Source of the DNA: Haematococcus lacustris
Taxonomy: Eukaryota > Chlorophyta > Chlorophyceae > Chlamydomonadales > Haematococcaceae
DNA length: 64,000 nucleotides
NCBI GenBank assembly: GCA_030144725.1
Contig: JASKMD010000012.1
Coordinates: 9,154,928-9,218,927, forward strand
Direction: 5' to 3'
How positions within the stretch are numbered: position 1 is the first letter of the stretch; each line of letters opens with the position of its first letter. A model generated the notes under the pieces. The model saw only the letters and a program-made list of their open reading frames with translations. It was not told the origin of the DNA and searched no databases. This document shows positions 12,301 through 24,300 of this stretch, piece after piece. The position numbers were made by a program, and so were the translations under genes.

Positions 12301-15300
12301 GCCCAGCCCAGCCCAGCCCAGCCCAGCCCAGCCCAGCCCAGCCCAGCCCAGCCCAGCCCAGCCCAGCCCAGCCCAGCCCAGCCCAGCCCAGCCCAGCCCA
12401 GCCCAGCCCAGCCCAGCCCAGCCCAGCCCAGCCCAGCCCAGCCCAGCCCAGCCCAGCCCAGCCCAGCCCTCCCCTCCCTCCCCCACCACCACCTCCTTCA
12501 TCACCCTACCACAAGAAGCAGGTGCATGGAGCGCAGGAGCAGCCAGGAGCTGCAGCCATGGAGGCGCTGCCAGGTAGGTACAGAAGTGGCGCTAGCAAAG
12601 AGTGAGTGGCCAGCCCTTGCACATGGGTGGTCCGATGCCCAGCCTAACCGCAAAGATACCCATTGTTAACTGCAGGTCCCACGGTCAGCCCTTCCCTCTT
12701 CCCCCCTTCCTCCTTTCCCCTTCCCCCTCCCCTCCCCTGTCCCACCACCTCCAAGCCTGGCACCCCACCTACCTCCCGCCTTTCCCACCCCCCGCCCCAC
12801 GACACACGCTGCAGCCCTCTCCCTACCCTATCCTTGGCGTAGCAGCCCTCTCCCTACCCTACCCTTGGCGTAGTAGCCCTCTCCCTACCCTACCCTACCC
12901 TTGGCGCAGCAACCTGGAGCGGGCAACCTGGAGCGGGCAGCTTGGAGTAGCAGCCCACCCAGCCCACCCTGGCCATGCCATGCCCACACACCACAATGAC
13001 CCTACCCATCCCTCTTAAAAGGGATAGCTGAGCGCTTGGGTGGTTGTCAGCCCGTGCTTGTTGTCCTCGTCATCTTCTGTGTGGTGTCACCTTCTTGTTG
13101 TCCTCGTCATCTTCTGTGTGGTGTCACCTTCTTGTTGTGTTGTGTCGTTGCTACCTTGTCACATCGTAGGGATGTGTTGCGGTCATTGGGTGCATCAATG
13201 CATGTGCTTAGCATAGCCATATTGAGGTGTTGTGGAGTGATGGTGCATCGAGACATGTGCTTGCAAGTCCCGTAGCGAGGTGTTGCGGGATGTTTGGGTC
13301 GTCAATACATGTGTTTTGCGGGGATGTTGCGGGATGTTTGGGTCGTCAATACATGTGTTTTGCGGGGATGTTGCGAGGTGTTGCGGGGTGTTGGGTCGTC
13401 AATACATGTGTTTTGCGGGGGTGTAGCGAGGTGTTGGGGGGTGTTTGGTCGTCAATACATGTGTTTTGCGGGGGTGTAGCAAGGTGTTGCGGGGTGTTTG
13501 GTGGTCAATACATGTGTTTTGCGGGGATGCTGCGGGATGTCAATACATGTGTTTTGCGGGGGTGTTGCGGGATGTTTGGGTGTCAACACATGTGTTTTGC
13601 GGATGTAAGAGTCGATGAAATAGTCGACATCTGTGCAGATGAAGCCACGACATCTGCACAGCCAAGCCGCGAATGTAATAGTCGACATCTGTGCAGATGC
13701 TACAAACAACATCTGCACAGCCAAGGCTCGAATGTAATAGTCGACATCTGTGCAGATGTCGTTGTCAGCAGCTGCACAGATGTCGGTCACGACATCTGCA
13801 CAGCCAAGCATTGAATGTAATAGTCGACATCTGTGCAGATGTCGTCGTCAGCAGATGCACAGATGTTGGTCGCGGTATACGACATCTGTGCAGATGTCGA
13901 CTTTCCGCAGCTGCACAGATGTCGACATCGCCTGCATCTGTGCAGATGTCGACTATCAGCAGCTGTGCAGATTAAGGACAACCGACATCTGCACAGATAG
14001 AGAAGCGAAGAAATTCGCGGTCCAACTACGTCGCAACGGATGCACGGAGTTACGTAAGACTTGTACCGTTCGAACGGCCTTCTACTCCTCTTTCCAATGA
14101 GCTATGGGGGCTGGCGGTGAGGCACCTCCACGCGGTGGCCCTGGCAACAATCCGCGTTGACTTCGGTCGCACGGATTGGCTAAGCTACCTCACCACCGCA
14201 CCCAGCGGTATATAAATTGGGATGCAACGGGACAGCCTTCCCAGGCTTGAACGGGCACCGCTTTGTCCAGCGGAATACAAATGAGGTCCGGGTGCCGCAC
14301 ACGACCGCTGCGGGTCATCGAGCTGTTGTGGAGTTGCTGGCGTCGTCAAGGAGGGAGCAGAGCTACCTAAACGCGGGACGTTGGCTGACAGTTGAAGTTT
14401 GGACTTTTGGAGCCGGAACTTCAGCTTTTAGTGCGACATCCGGCGGACAAGGCTGGAATTGCTCTCGTCAACGAGGAGAAGAGATAGGTCCAGCTGCTGA
14501 GTGCACTGGTCTTTGCTCCTCTCATGCCTCTTTGTTTGCCTTGGGTGCTAACTGTGGTCTGTGGCTACAGCTAGGGCAGCTTGGTGGGGACATGTCCAGC
14601 CTGTGTCCAACGTTTGGAGGTGGGAGCAGGCCGCGCCACAGGCGGAAGCTCCTCCCTTAATGCACGCCGGTTTGTACCGGAGTAGTTTTCTTTCTTTCTT
14701 TCTTTCAATGAGCTATGGTCGGTCCAATCGCGACCGGTCCTTGTTTATCATGAGTGTAGCGTTTGTCACATTGGTAGCTGCGAACCATTGCGCGTCATCT
14801 GACCATCAGCGCATGACATTGGAGTCTTTGCTCGCGTACTGCCACATGTGCCCGCGAACAAATCACAGCGGCGAGACGAGTCTCCTTGACACGGTGAGCC
14901 ACATCCCTGTGGCGCCATCTATCTGGCGCAATGAGCGGGTTGTGCACAAATGAAATGTCCGGCAAACACCCAACGCGATGCCTGCCGGGCGTGCAGGGCA
15001 CCTAGACGGGGTGAATGAAACATATAATCGTACTCGCTTCCGCAGAATACACCATTTGGGTCGGCGCACACTAAGGTATCATCCGGGTTACACCCCCCCT
15101 CCTCCAATGTGTCCTCCACTGTGTCGCACCCGCTGCACCACAAGAAAATGGCTACGAGATGTTTGTTCTTGACCCCTTGGCGCATTTATTAAAACAAACC
15201 GCACGTTAAACAGCCCAGGCCTCTATCAGTTTGACATCTTCAAAGTGGCATCATGTTCTCCAAGCAGAATCAGGGCCACGGGGCTGTGGGGTGGCAGTTG

Positions 15301-18300
15301 AGCTATGAAACTTTGCACGCAGGTGGATGGGATGTAGGGGAGTATAACTCTATGAGGAGCCGAGTCAAATCAACCATGGTATGGAGCTGTGTGACTGACT
15401 GCATGGCCCTGGCCCTGAGATCGGCTAAGGGAGTTGACGGTCACAGACCAAAGTGTGCTTTTGGCTTATCTGAGTATGAGCGTTTGTAACACTGTCTTAG
15501 AGGAGCTTAACCTAGTAAGTAGCACGTTGTAAGTCCAAATGGTCGAGCTGTGGCATTGCCCTCCAGGTATGGGTAGGAGGTGGGCTCAGTGCCACATTCC
15601 CGCATCCGCTTTTTGATCCGACTGCTACTGCCGACGCGCATGCACACGTAGAGCAGCCTAAGCGACGCGGGCGGTCGTAGCGATGACTCCATGCTCCGCA
15701 ACGGCTCAAATTTAAATCACTAACTTTGATGCTTTGCTGTGCACGGTCTACTGACTGGATAACTATTCTGGATGGGGAAAAGGTAGCTGGCCGGGTTGTC
15801 TACATTGTGAGCCAACTAGCATAATATTTGGCGTAGTGAGTGCAGAGTTACAGCCGTCCTACTACCAGGGGTCGGTTTCCTTTCATTTTTTGAATGTTGG
15901 GGCCGCCTGACTTGCGCGCCTGTTCGCCGTATCCAGCTGTCGCAATAAAGGGCGATGCGGTGTGGAACACGACGGTGCACCCCTGTCGCGTGTCAGGCAA
16001 GTGTCGCCGCAGTCCCGCGAGGATTAACATTCAATATTGACATTAAAATTGCCTTTGCCAAGAGCAAACCAATGAGGCGGTGCACAAGCCAAATAGCCTA
16101 GTTGTGTACATAGACCCTTGCGTGGCTGTCCGGGTCAAGTGACTGTCCGGGTCAAGGTTGTGCGGAGTTATACCAATACGCAGCAGCAGTACAGGGGGTA
16201 GGCCCCCGCAGCCTCAGGGACACTGTTGTGCACGTCATGGACTCTTTGATCGGTGGATATGAGCTGAGCCCTCGATGGTGCCCTGCACCCGCTTTTGTCC
16301 CAGTCATGCAAACGCGCCCTGAGCATGTGCCTGAGCCCCACTGTGGGAGGAGATGAAGGATTGCATGGAAGGCGCGCAAGAGCAGTGGTGCAGGCTGTTG
16401 CCCTGGTGAAACGTGCGGGGACGCAACGTCAGATGACCTTTTGACACAAGCTCGAAGGCCGGTCCAGTCGAGGCGGTGACTTCCGACTAGGGTGTTGGGT
16501 TACAGCGGTGTGTTGCGAGAATGGCTAGAGCTTAGAACGGGGCTCCCTGGGATCGAACCAGTTGTACTCACGAACGCAATGTCGCTAGTCTTTAACCTGC
16601 CAAATCTCACACTACACGTGTAACCCGCGTCCCGCGACGGCTCGCATTCACGAGACAGCCCAGACGACGCGAAGCGGCAATCTCTTCCAGAGGTGCGCAC
16701 TTTACATTCCTCCCCCTCCAAAGGGGCTTCCGTTCCGCCACGGGTAAAACCACGTGACTCGCATTGCCTACAGCATGCTGATTTAGCTACTGGGCAACCC
16801 AAAGGGCGCACCAGGTCATAGCTTAGGGAGCGGTCAAAGACCATCGTGCCGACTAGACACAGGGAAACCATAACCACACAGGTAGCAGCTGACCAGAGGT
16901 ACAAGCATGCTGAGAATGCCATAGTCCAGCAGCATACCAGCATGCATGGCCTAGGACTTACTTCAGGTTGTGAGCTGCATTGTACTCAGCCAGGATCTTG
17001 TCACAGCCAACCAAGTTGGAACGTGGCTCCCAGGTGTTGTGGTCGGCATCATAGCCTTCCCACTGCACCAGGTACTCCTTGGCCTTTCCTGCATGCACAT
17101 GTCTGTGGTCCAGCAGACGCTCAACATAGTACACAGGCTCCTCATCAAGCCACTCAACAGGCGGAGGCATGAAGCCCACATCAGTGCCAGTGTAGGGTTT
17201 GATGAGTGACACATGGAACACAGGGTGAAGTCGTGACATGGAGGCAGGCAGCTGCAGGTTCACTGCAACCTGACCAACCAAGCCAAGCACCTTGAAGGGC
17301 CCCATAAAACGTGGCAGCAGCTTACGTGCTTTGCCTGGCTTCAACCTCATGTTCTTAGTGCTGAGCAGGACCATTTGACCCACCTTGTAATGCACATCTC
17401 GACGGTCCTGGTTGGCATAGGCAGCTTGACGTTGCTGAGCAGCCTGCATGCATAGCTTGGCCTTAGCCACAGCCTCCTGCCACCAAGTAGCATAGGACAG
17501 GCCTTCAGGGCACCGCCCCTTGTCAGGTAGAGAGTGGAGCATAGGGGTAATGGGGGACTGTCCGGTATTAACCAGGAACGGTGTAGACTTGATGGACTCT
17601 TGCCATGAGTTGTTCACAGCAAACTCAGCAAGTGACAGATAGTCAGGCCAATCAGCTTGGGTGGGAGAGATGTAATGACGTAGCATCTCTTCCAACACAC
17701 GGTTGTACCTCTCAGTCTGGCCATCAGACTGAGGGTGATAGGAGGAAGACAAGGAACCTCTCATGCCCAGCAACTTCTGCACATGGTGCCAGAAAGTGTT
17801 GTGGAAATGGGGACCTCGGTCAGAGACCATGTCTTTTGGCAGGCCATGCAGTTTGAAGACATTGTCAACAAACAGACGGGCAAAGCCCTTGGCATTCATG
17901 CTCTCCTTGCAGGGCACAAAGTGCACCATTTTACTGAGCCTGTCAACAAAGACACAGATGGCATCAAACCCATGTGAAGCAGATGGCAGCTTGGTGATCA
18001 GGTCCATTGACACTGACTCCCAACGGTAATCTGGAATGGACAGTGGGTTGAGTAAGCCACCAGGCTTCAGTGTGGAGGACTTGTCACGCTGGCAGGCATC
18101 ACAGGTAGTGACATAGTGCCTGACATCAGCACGCATGGTGTCCCAGTAGAACACTCGTGACAGCCTCTCAAGGGTTTTGGTTATACCCACATGACCAGCA
18201 TAGGCAGCATCATGCATTTCATGCAGAATGTACTCACGCAGTTCAGGGTCATTGGGAACCATCACTGTGCCCTTGCCAGTGCGCCGCCACAGGCCATGGT

Positions 18301-21300
18301 CGTCCATGTACATGCCAGACAAGTCAGCTTCAGCAGTAAACGCAGGGTCAAGCCGGTAGCCATGGACCAGGTGATCAGCCAGTTCCAATGGGTGGGCAGG
18401 AGCTGCAGGATAGTGCACTGAGGTGTCAGCAGCAGATGGGGCCTCAAGCTCAGGGAGCCTACTATGGTGAGCAGCAACAGGGTTATCAGACACTGTGGGC
18501 CGGGGGGCCAAAGCATCAACGGCAATGGGGGCATTTGAGGGAGTACCCACAGGTGGAACCTGGGGCAGAGCCTGCGCCACACGCACTTCCCCCCTCTCCA
18601 AAGACTGTTTAGCTTGCCGCCGGGTGGTAACAACACACACCATGGCACAGTCCTGGGGTCCAGCAGGTATCCGGGACAGTGGGTCAGCAGGATTAGCATC
18701 ACCTGGCAGGTACTGCAGGTCAAATGTAAACCGTGACAGGTACTCCATCCACCTAGCCTGACGTCTAGACAGCACCTTCTGGGTGGGCAGAGCAGTCAAA
18801 GGCTTATGATCGGTGAAGAGTGTGAATGGTACACCCTCAAGGTAACACCTCCACTCCTTGCATGCAGTGATGAGGGCAAGAAGCTCTTGCTCACCAGTGG
18901 TGTAGTTACGCTCAGCAGAAGAAAGCTTCTTGCTGAGGTATGCAAGGGGGTAGCCATCTTGCATCAGGACTGCTCCTACTCCTTGGAGTGAGGCATCACA
19001 GTAGACCTGGAAGGGCTGGGTGTGATCAGGTAGACGTAGCATGGGGACCTGGGCAACAGCAGCTTTGAGGGAAGCAAAGGCTTTCAGCTCATCAGCAGGC
19101 CAATTGTGCCACAGAAATGAGTCACCAGCTTTGCCACACAGATCTGTGAGAGGTGCAGCTAGGACACTGAAATTATGCACAAATTTGCGCACAAAATTAG
19201 CAGCACCTAGGAATGACTGGAGCTGTTGCAGGGATTGAGGCACAGGCCAGGAAGAAATGCTCTTGATTTTCTCAGGGTCCACAGCAATAGCACCAGCAAA
19301 GATGACATGGCCAAGGAATTTCAGCGTGGTACGCATGAATTCACATTTGGACTGCTTGGCATAGAGCTTGTTGAGCCTCAGGAGGTCAAAGACCTTTCTG
19401 AGATGCTTCAAATGCTCGTCCACAGATTTGGACATGACCAAGATGTCATCCAGGTACACCAGGGCACACTGGTTCAGGACTGGTGCAAAGGCATCATTCA
19501 TGACACGCTGGAATGTAGCAGGTGCATTGCAGAGCCCAAATGACAGTACCTTGAACTGGTAGTGGCCGTCAGGGGTCCTGAAGGCCGTTTTGGGCACATC
19601 TTCAGGGGTGATCCTGATCTGGTTGTAACCTGCTTGAAGGTCTAGGGAAGAAAACACAGTGCAACCTGACAGCTTGTCAAACAAGTCATCAATCCTGGGC
19701 AGTGGATACTGATCCCTGATGGTGATCTTGTTGAGCTGACGGTAATCAAGGCACATGCGTAACTCACCAGACTTCTTCTTGACAAACAGGATAGGAGCAG
19801 CAAAAGGACTGGAGCTTGGTTCTATCATGCCCTTGGCAAGTAGGTCCTGCACCTGCTTCTTCAGCTCAGCATGCTCTTCCTGGCTCATGCGGTATTGAGG
19901 TACCACAGAGGGTCGTGCATCAGGCACAAGGGGTATGGCATGGCCCACAGGACGCTCAGGTGGCAGAGATGTGATGGGTGCAAACACATCAGCATACTCA
20001 TCCAGCAAAGCATTGAGTGCCTGGGACACACCTGGAGGTAGGTCAGGTTCAGCTGGAGCTGGATCAGGGGTACTTGAATTGTCCACAGTGATCAGGGCCA
20101 GGACACCTGTGCCTCCTTTTCGTAACCACCTGGCAGCAACTTTTGCAGAAGCCAGAGGGGGTTTTGCACGTAGAGCATTGACCAGGAAAGAGGCAGGGTT
20201 GCTTACAGCAGACTGCCCTGACTGAGACACAGCAGCAGAAGGACATGGCAGCACTACTGGCTCACTCTTGTCACATGCTAGGCTGAGTGTCTTGTCCTGG
20301 TATGACATCACGGCCTCATGCTCATTCAACCAGTCATTCCCTAGCAAGACATCAAAGTCTGGCAAGAGGGAAGGCATGACATTGAGTTGGCAGGGTACTG
20401 TAACACCTGGCAACCTCAGCTCAGCCTTAACAAACTGGGAACAGCTCAACACAGTGTTGTTAGCAGCATGCCACTCTTGCATGTGCTTCAACATGTGGAC
20501 AGGTACAGCATGTGCAGCAACAAATGATGCACTGACAAAGCTGTGGGTAGCACCAGTGTCACACAGGACACGTGCAGGATGCTCATTCAGGTGACCAGCA
20601 AAGGCAAAGTGCAGGGATTCCCCATCAGCATGTGCAGCAGTCAGCACATGAGCAGGTTCACACACAATGCATGCCTCAGAGTACTCAGCACAGTTTTGGT
20701 TTACTGGCTGAGCAAACTCCTATTTGCGCTGAAACTTCTGAAAGTGCTTCACCATGCCATTGGCCTCCATCCTGGCAGTCTGAGGGCGTCTACCCTGGTA
20801 CTGCCTGGAGGGACCAGCATGGTCACCACCACGGTCAGGGCTGCGGTCACGCTTTGCAGCCTTGTAGGGGGCAGAGCCACCCTTCTTCAGGTCTTGCATC
20901 AGCTCCCAGGTACCAGCATCCTTCATGGCCTCTTCCTTGCTCATGCCAGAGGCCTTCCTCTTGCAATGCTTGGTCCAGTGGGACGACAGTCCACAGTGGT
21001 AGCAATAGCCACTGGCAGGAGGGGGACCCTCACTGTCAGCTGAGGGAGCAGCAGGACGCCCAGGAGGTGGACCAGGAAACCTGGCCAGGTTCTGCAGCCC
21101 ACGTTGCACTTGGGCCACCTGGTGCACAGCAGCAACCGGGCGCCTTGAGGCAGGATGCACACCAGAGCCAGCAGCAGCCACAAGGGCCTTGTGGTTGGTG
21201 ATGGCAGCCTTAATGGCTTCATCCAAAGTGGGGGCCACAAGGGCACGCAGATCCTTGGCAACAGGACCACGCAGGTCTGCTGACAGGCCACGCTGGAAGA

Positions 21301-24300
21301 CATTCACAAGCATGGAATCTGTCATGCAGTCCTTGCCAGCCAAGGTGAGGGTGTTCCTGAAATCAGTAATGTATGCTGACAGGGCAACACCATTAGTCAT
21401 ACGCAGGTGAGTTGAGTCAAGGAGCTTAGCACGTGCTGCATCAGCATCAGTGGTGAGGTCCTCTCCTACAAACTCAAGGAACTGCTGTGACAGGTAGGGC
21501 CATGTGGGGTAGCCAGAGTGGGTCAGGGCATATGAGTCCCTAACAGACTGGAACCACACATCCCTAGCCTTCCCTGACAGGAAAGAGGGCAGAGCAAGAG
21601 CAGGGTCCAGGCCATGTGCAACACAGTGTGCTTCAAGGTCTTCCAGGAATGACAGAGCACGGCGACCGGAGGTCGAACTGGCATCAGTCCACCGCTCAGT
21701 CACGGGCAACCCGCGACGTGAGTTGGAATCAGGACCAGCAACAGCAGTGGCATTGGCAGGCAGGGGCGCAGCAGTGGGGCGAACCCCAGCATACTTGTCC
21801 CGCACAGCAGCAAGTGTGCGAGGGTTCGAAGTGCCGGGTGAACCCGAGGCAACATCTTTCTGCACAACAGGCTGGTGCATTGCAGCAGTCAAGTGTTGGA
21901 GTGCGCGCAGAGCAGCAGCCAAAGGCCTGACTAGCTGCGACGCTACTTCGACTGGCCTCTTAGCTGGGCTAGGGCTAGCTGACAGCAAAGCAGCATTAGC
22001 AGCACGCTTAGCACCAAGATGACTCACCAGCGAACCAGCTTGCTGGTTGTTGGCCTGCGCTGCGACCAGTTGCGCCTGGAGGGTGGCAATTTGCGCGTTG
22101 AGCTCGTCGACTGGAGTCGAAGTGCTGTCGAATTGGTCCAGGCCAAACTCGTCCAGGAGCTCTTCTTCCTCAGCCAACTGTTGGCCTCCTGCGGGAAGTG
22201 AAGCGGGCAACTCGCCCGGCTCCGGTGCTGCACCGAGTGCAGGACCCGTCTCCGCTGTAGCTGTAACAGCTGAAGCTGGAGGAAGGACGCCAGAGGCGCC
22301 ATTGGTCTTGTTCGCCGAAGCGACATTTTGGGTAGTTGAAGTCATGTTGACTGGACCGCGAGCTTAAATGCTCGGGGTCGGAAACCAGCTGTAACGTGCG
22401 GGGACGCAACGTCAGATGACCTTTTGACACAAGCTCGAAGGCCGGTCCAGTCGAGGCGGTGACTTCCGACTAGGGTGTTGGGTTACAGCGGTGTGTTGCG
22501 AGAATGGCTAGAGCTTAGAACGGGGCTCCCTGGGATCGAACCAGTTGTACTCACGAACGCAATGTCGCTAGTCTTTAACCTGCCAAATCTCACACTACAC
22601 GTGTAACCCGCGTCCCGCGACCGCTCGCATTCACGAGACAGCCCAGACGACGCGAAGCGGCAATCTCTTCCAGAGGTGCGCACTTTACACCTGGCTGGTG
22701 GTCAGCACGCGGCACTTCACCTGCACTGCCTCATTGAAGCTGCCAGGCTCCAGGAGGTCTGCCTTGAACAGCTTCAGTCGCTGCTCAGCACCTGGCAGGG
22801 CCTTCAGGTGCGCCACGCTGCCCTCATGGCCAGGGTTGCGCACAGTGGCATGCACAGTGTGGCCAGCAGCCAGCAGCCTGCGCAGGTCACAGCTGCATGG
22901 GGTGACGCGGCTGCATGCTGCACGTGGGCAGGCTGAGGGGTAGGGGCGCAATGCTACGAGGTGCCGGTAGGGCGGTAGGTGGGTCAGAACATGATGGAGC
23001 CCAAACATAGAAGCAAGGCAGCCTAGCTGAGACGAGAGCGCGGGTCAGAGCAGTGGAGGGGTGAAGAACCAGACGCCATTGTGCTTCCATATCGCATCGT
23101 ATCATATCGTTAGAGCAGTGGAGGGGTGGCTCCACTGCTGCATGCTGCATTTGGGCAGGCTTAGGGGTAAGAGTTAGGGGGTGGGTGGGGATTAGGGGTT
23201 AGCCTGACCCTGACCCTCCCCCTCCCCTGCCGGCAGGCTAGGGAAGGGCCCAGTGCTGCGGGACTGCCGCTAAGGAGTGGGAAGGCCAGCGTGTGAGAGC
23301 AGTGGAGGGGTGGGGTGGAGGGGTAATGGACACGCCCTGCCGGCTGGCCTGTGCATTGCCAGCAGGCATGAGCCCGGTCCACCAACCCCTGTTGCCCATC
23401 AGTGGCGCACCACCCCAAGCTGCTCTGAGCTAGCAATCCTCAGGCTGGCTGCCGTAAGGCTGGTGCACTCCCGAGGCGACGGGGTAGCTCAATGGAGGCA
23501 AGATGGTGATGTTCTCGACGAGCACGATGGAGTGGATGATGTGGATGAGGAGGAAAAGGAGGAGGAAGACGAGCAGGAGGACGACATAGATGATGCTGGT
23601 CATGACAACGAGGATGATGCAGGTGATTTGCGTGATGACGCAAGCCAGAAGTGAGGTCTACCACCCGCCGCATGCGCAGCAGGCATGGCACCAGGGGGCC
23701 GCTGCTCATGAGATGGGGTTGGAGGGTGCAGGTCGACTGCCACAAGCTGCAGCTGGCCCCTCTCCATGCTCCGGCTCCCATCCTGGCACCAACAAGGGTG
23801 AGGCTGCAGCCGGCTGCCCTGTCCGCCATCTGCCAGGCTGTAGGTGGTAGGGGACAGGGACACCAATGCAGCCATTGCGCCACTGGGAGCTATGCTTCGA
23901 GACGGCTTTGGTTTCTCACTGCGCATTTCAGAGCTTCACGACTCTGTTTCACCAGCAGCCAGCACAGGACAGGAGTTACACCTACAGCATAGTAGTGGTG
24001 GTAGCAGGCGGCGGCCCCTGAGCTGTGCTGGTGGCGTGGCCTCGAGTCGCTACGCCGTCCAGGCACAAGGCCTACCGATGAATGAGCAAGCTGTTGCTGC
24101 ATGAGCGGCCACCTAGACTGCCCACTGTGGTTGCTACAGCCCACACTGGCGGGCTGTGGAGTAGCCACCAGGTCCTTAGCTAGCGGCTGCTTCATCAGCT
24201 TGTACGATGTCAATGCCAGCGTCAGACCTGCCAGGTCACTAAACAGCAGCTGCAGGCTCATACAGGATACATGAGCCTGCCTGCCTGCCTGCATGGGTGC

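Larger units (their letters stand above)
16407..22689 (-). mobile_element. Full-length Ty3/gypsy chromovirus LTR retrotransposon
   Basis: A 6,283-bp element with two 300-bp LTRs, TG...CA ends and a perfect 5-bp target-site duplication CCTGG. The order on the minus strand is 5' LTR, primer-binding site, gag, pol (protease, reverse transcriptase, RNase H, integrase, chromodomain), polypurine tract, 3' LTR. The two LTRs differ at two positions only, which points to a recent insertion. It sits in intron 2 of the reductase gene, in the same orientation, about 26 bp inside the donor of exon 2. Without it the intron would be about 450 bp. Confidence 0.97.

Noticed and set aside
11875..12669. Pro-Ala-Gln-Pro-Ser repeat protein
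   Set aside because: The perfect AGCCC array is open in every frame on both strands; no start context or conserved flank.
16540..16620. tRNA gene inside the LTR
   Set aside because: Only a B-box-like stretch; it is part of both LTR copies and the rest does not fold as a tRNA.
23277..23654. Asp/Glu-rich protein in reductase intron 1
   Set aside because: GAT/GAG-rich low complexity with no conserved flank.
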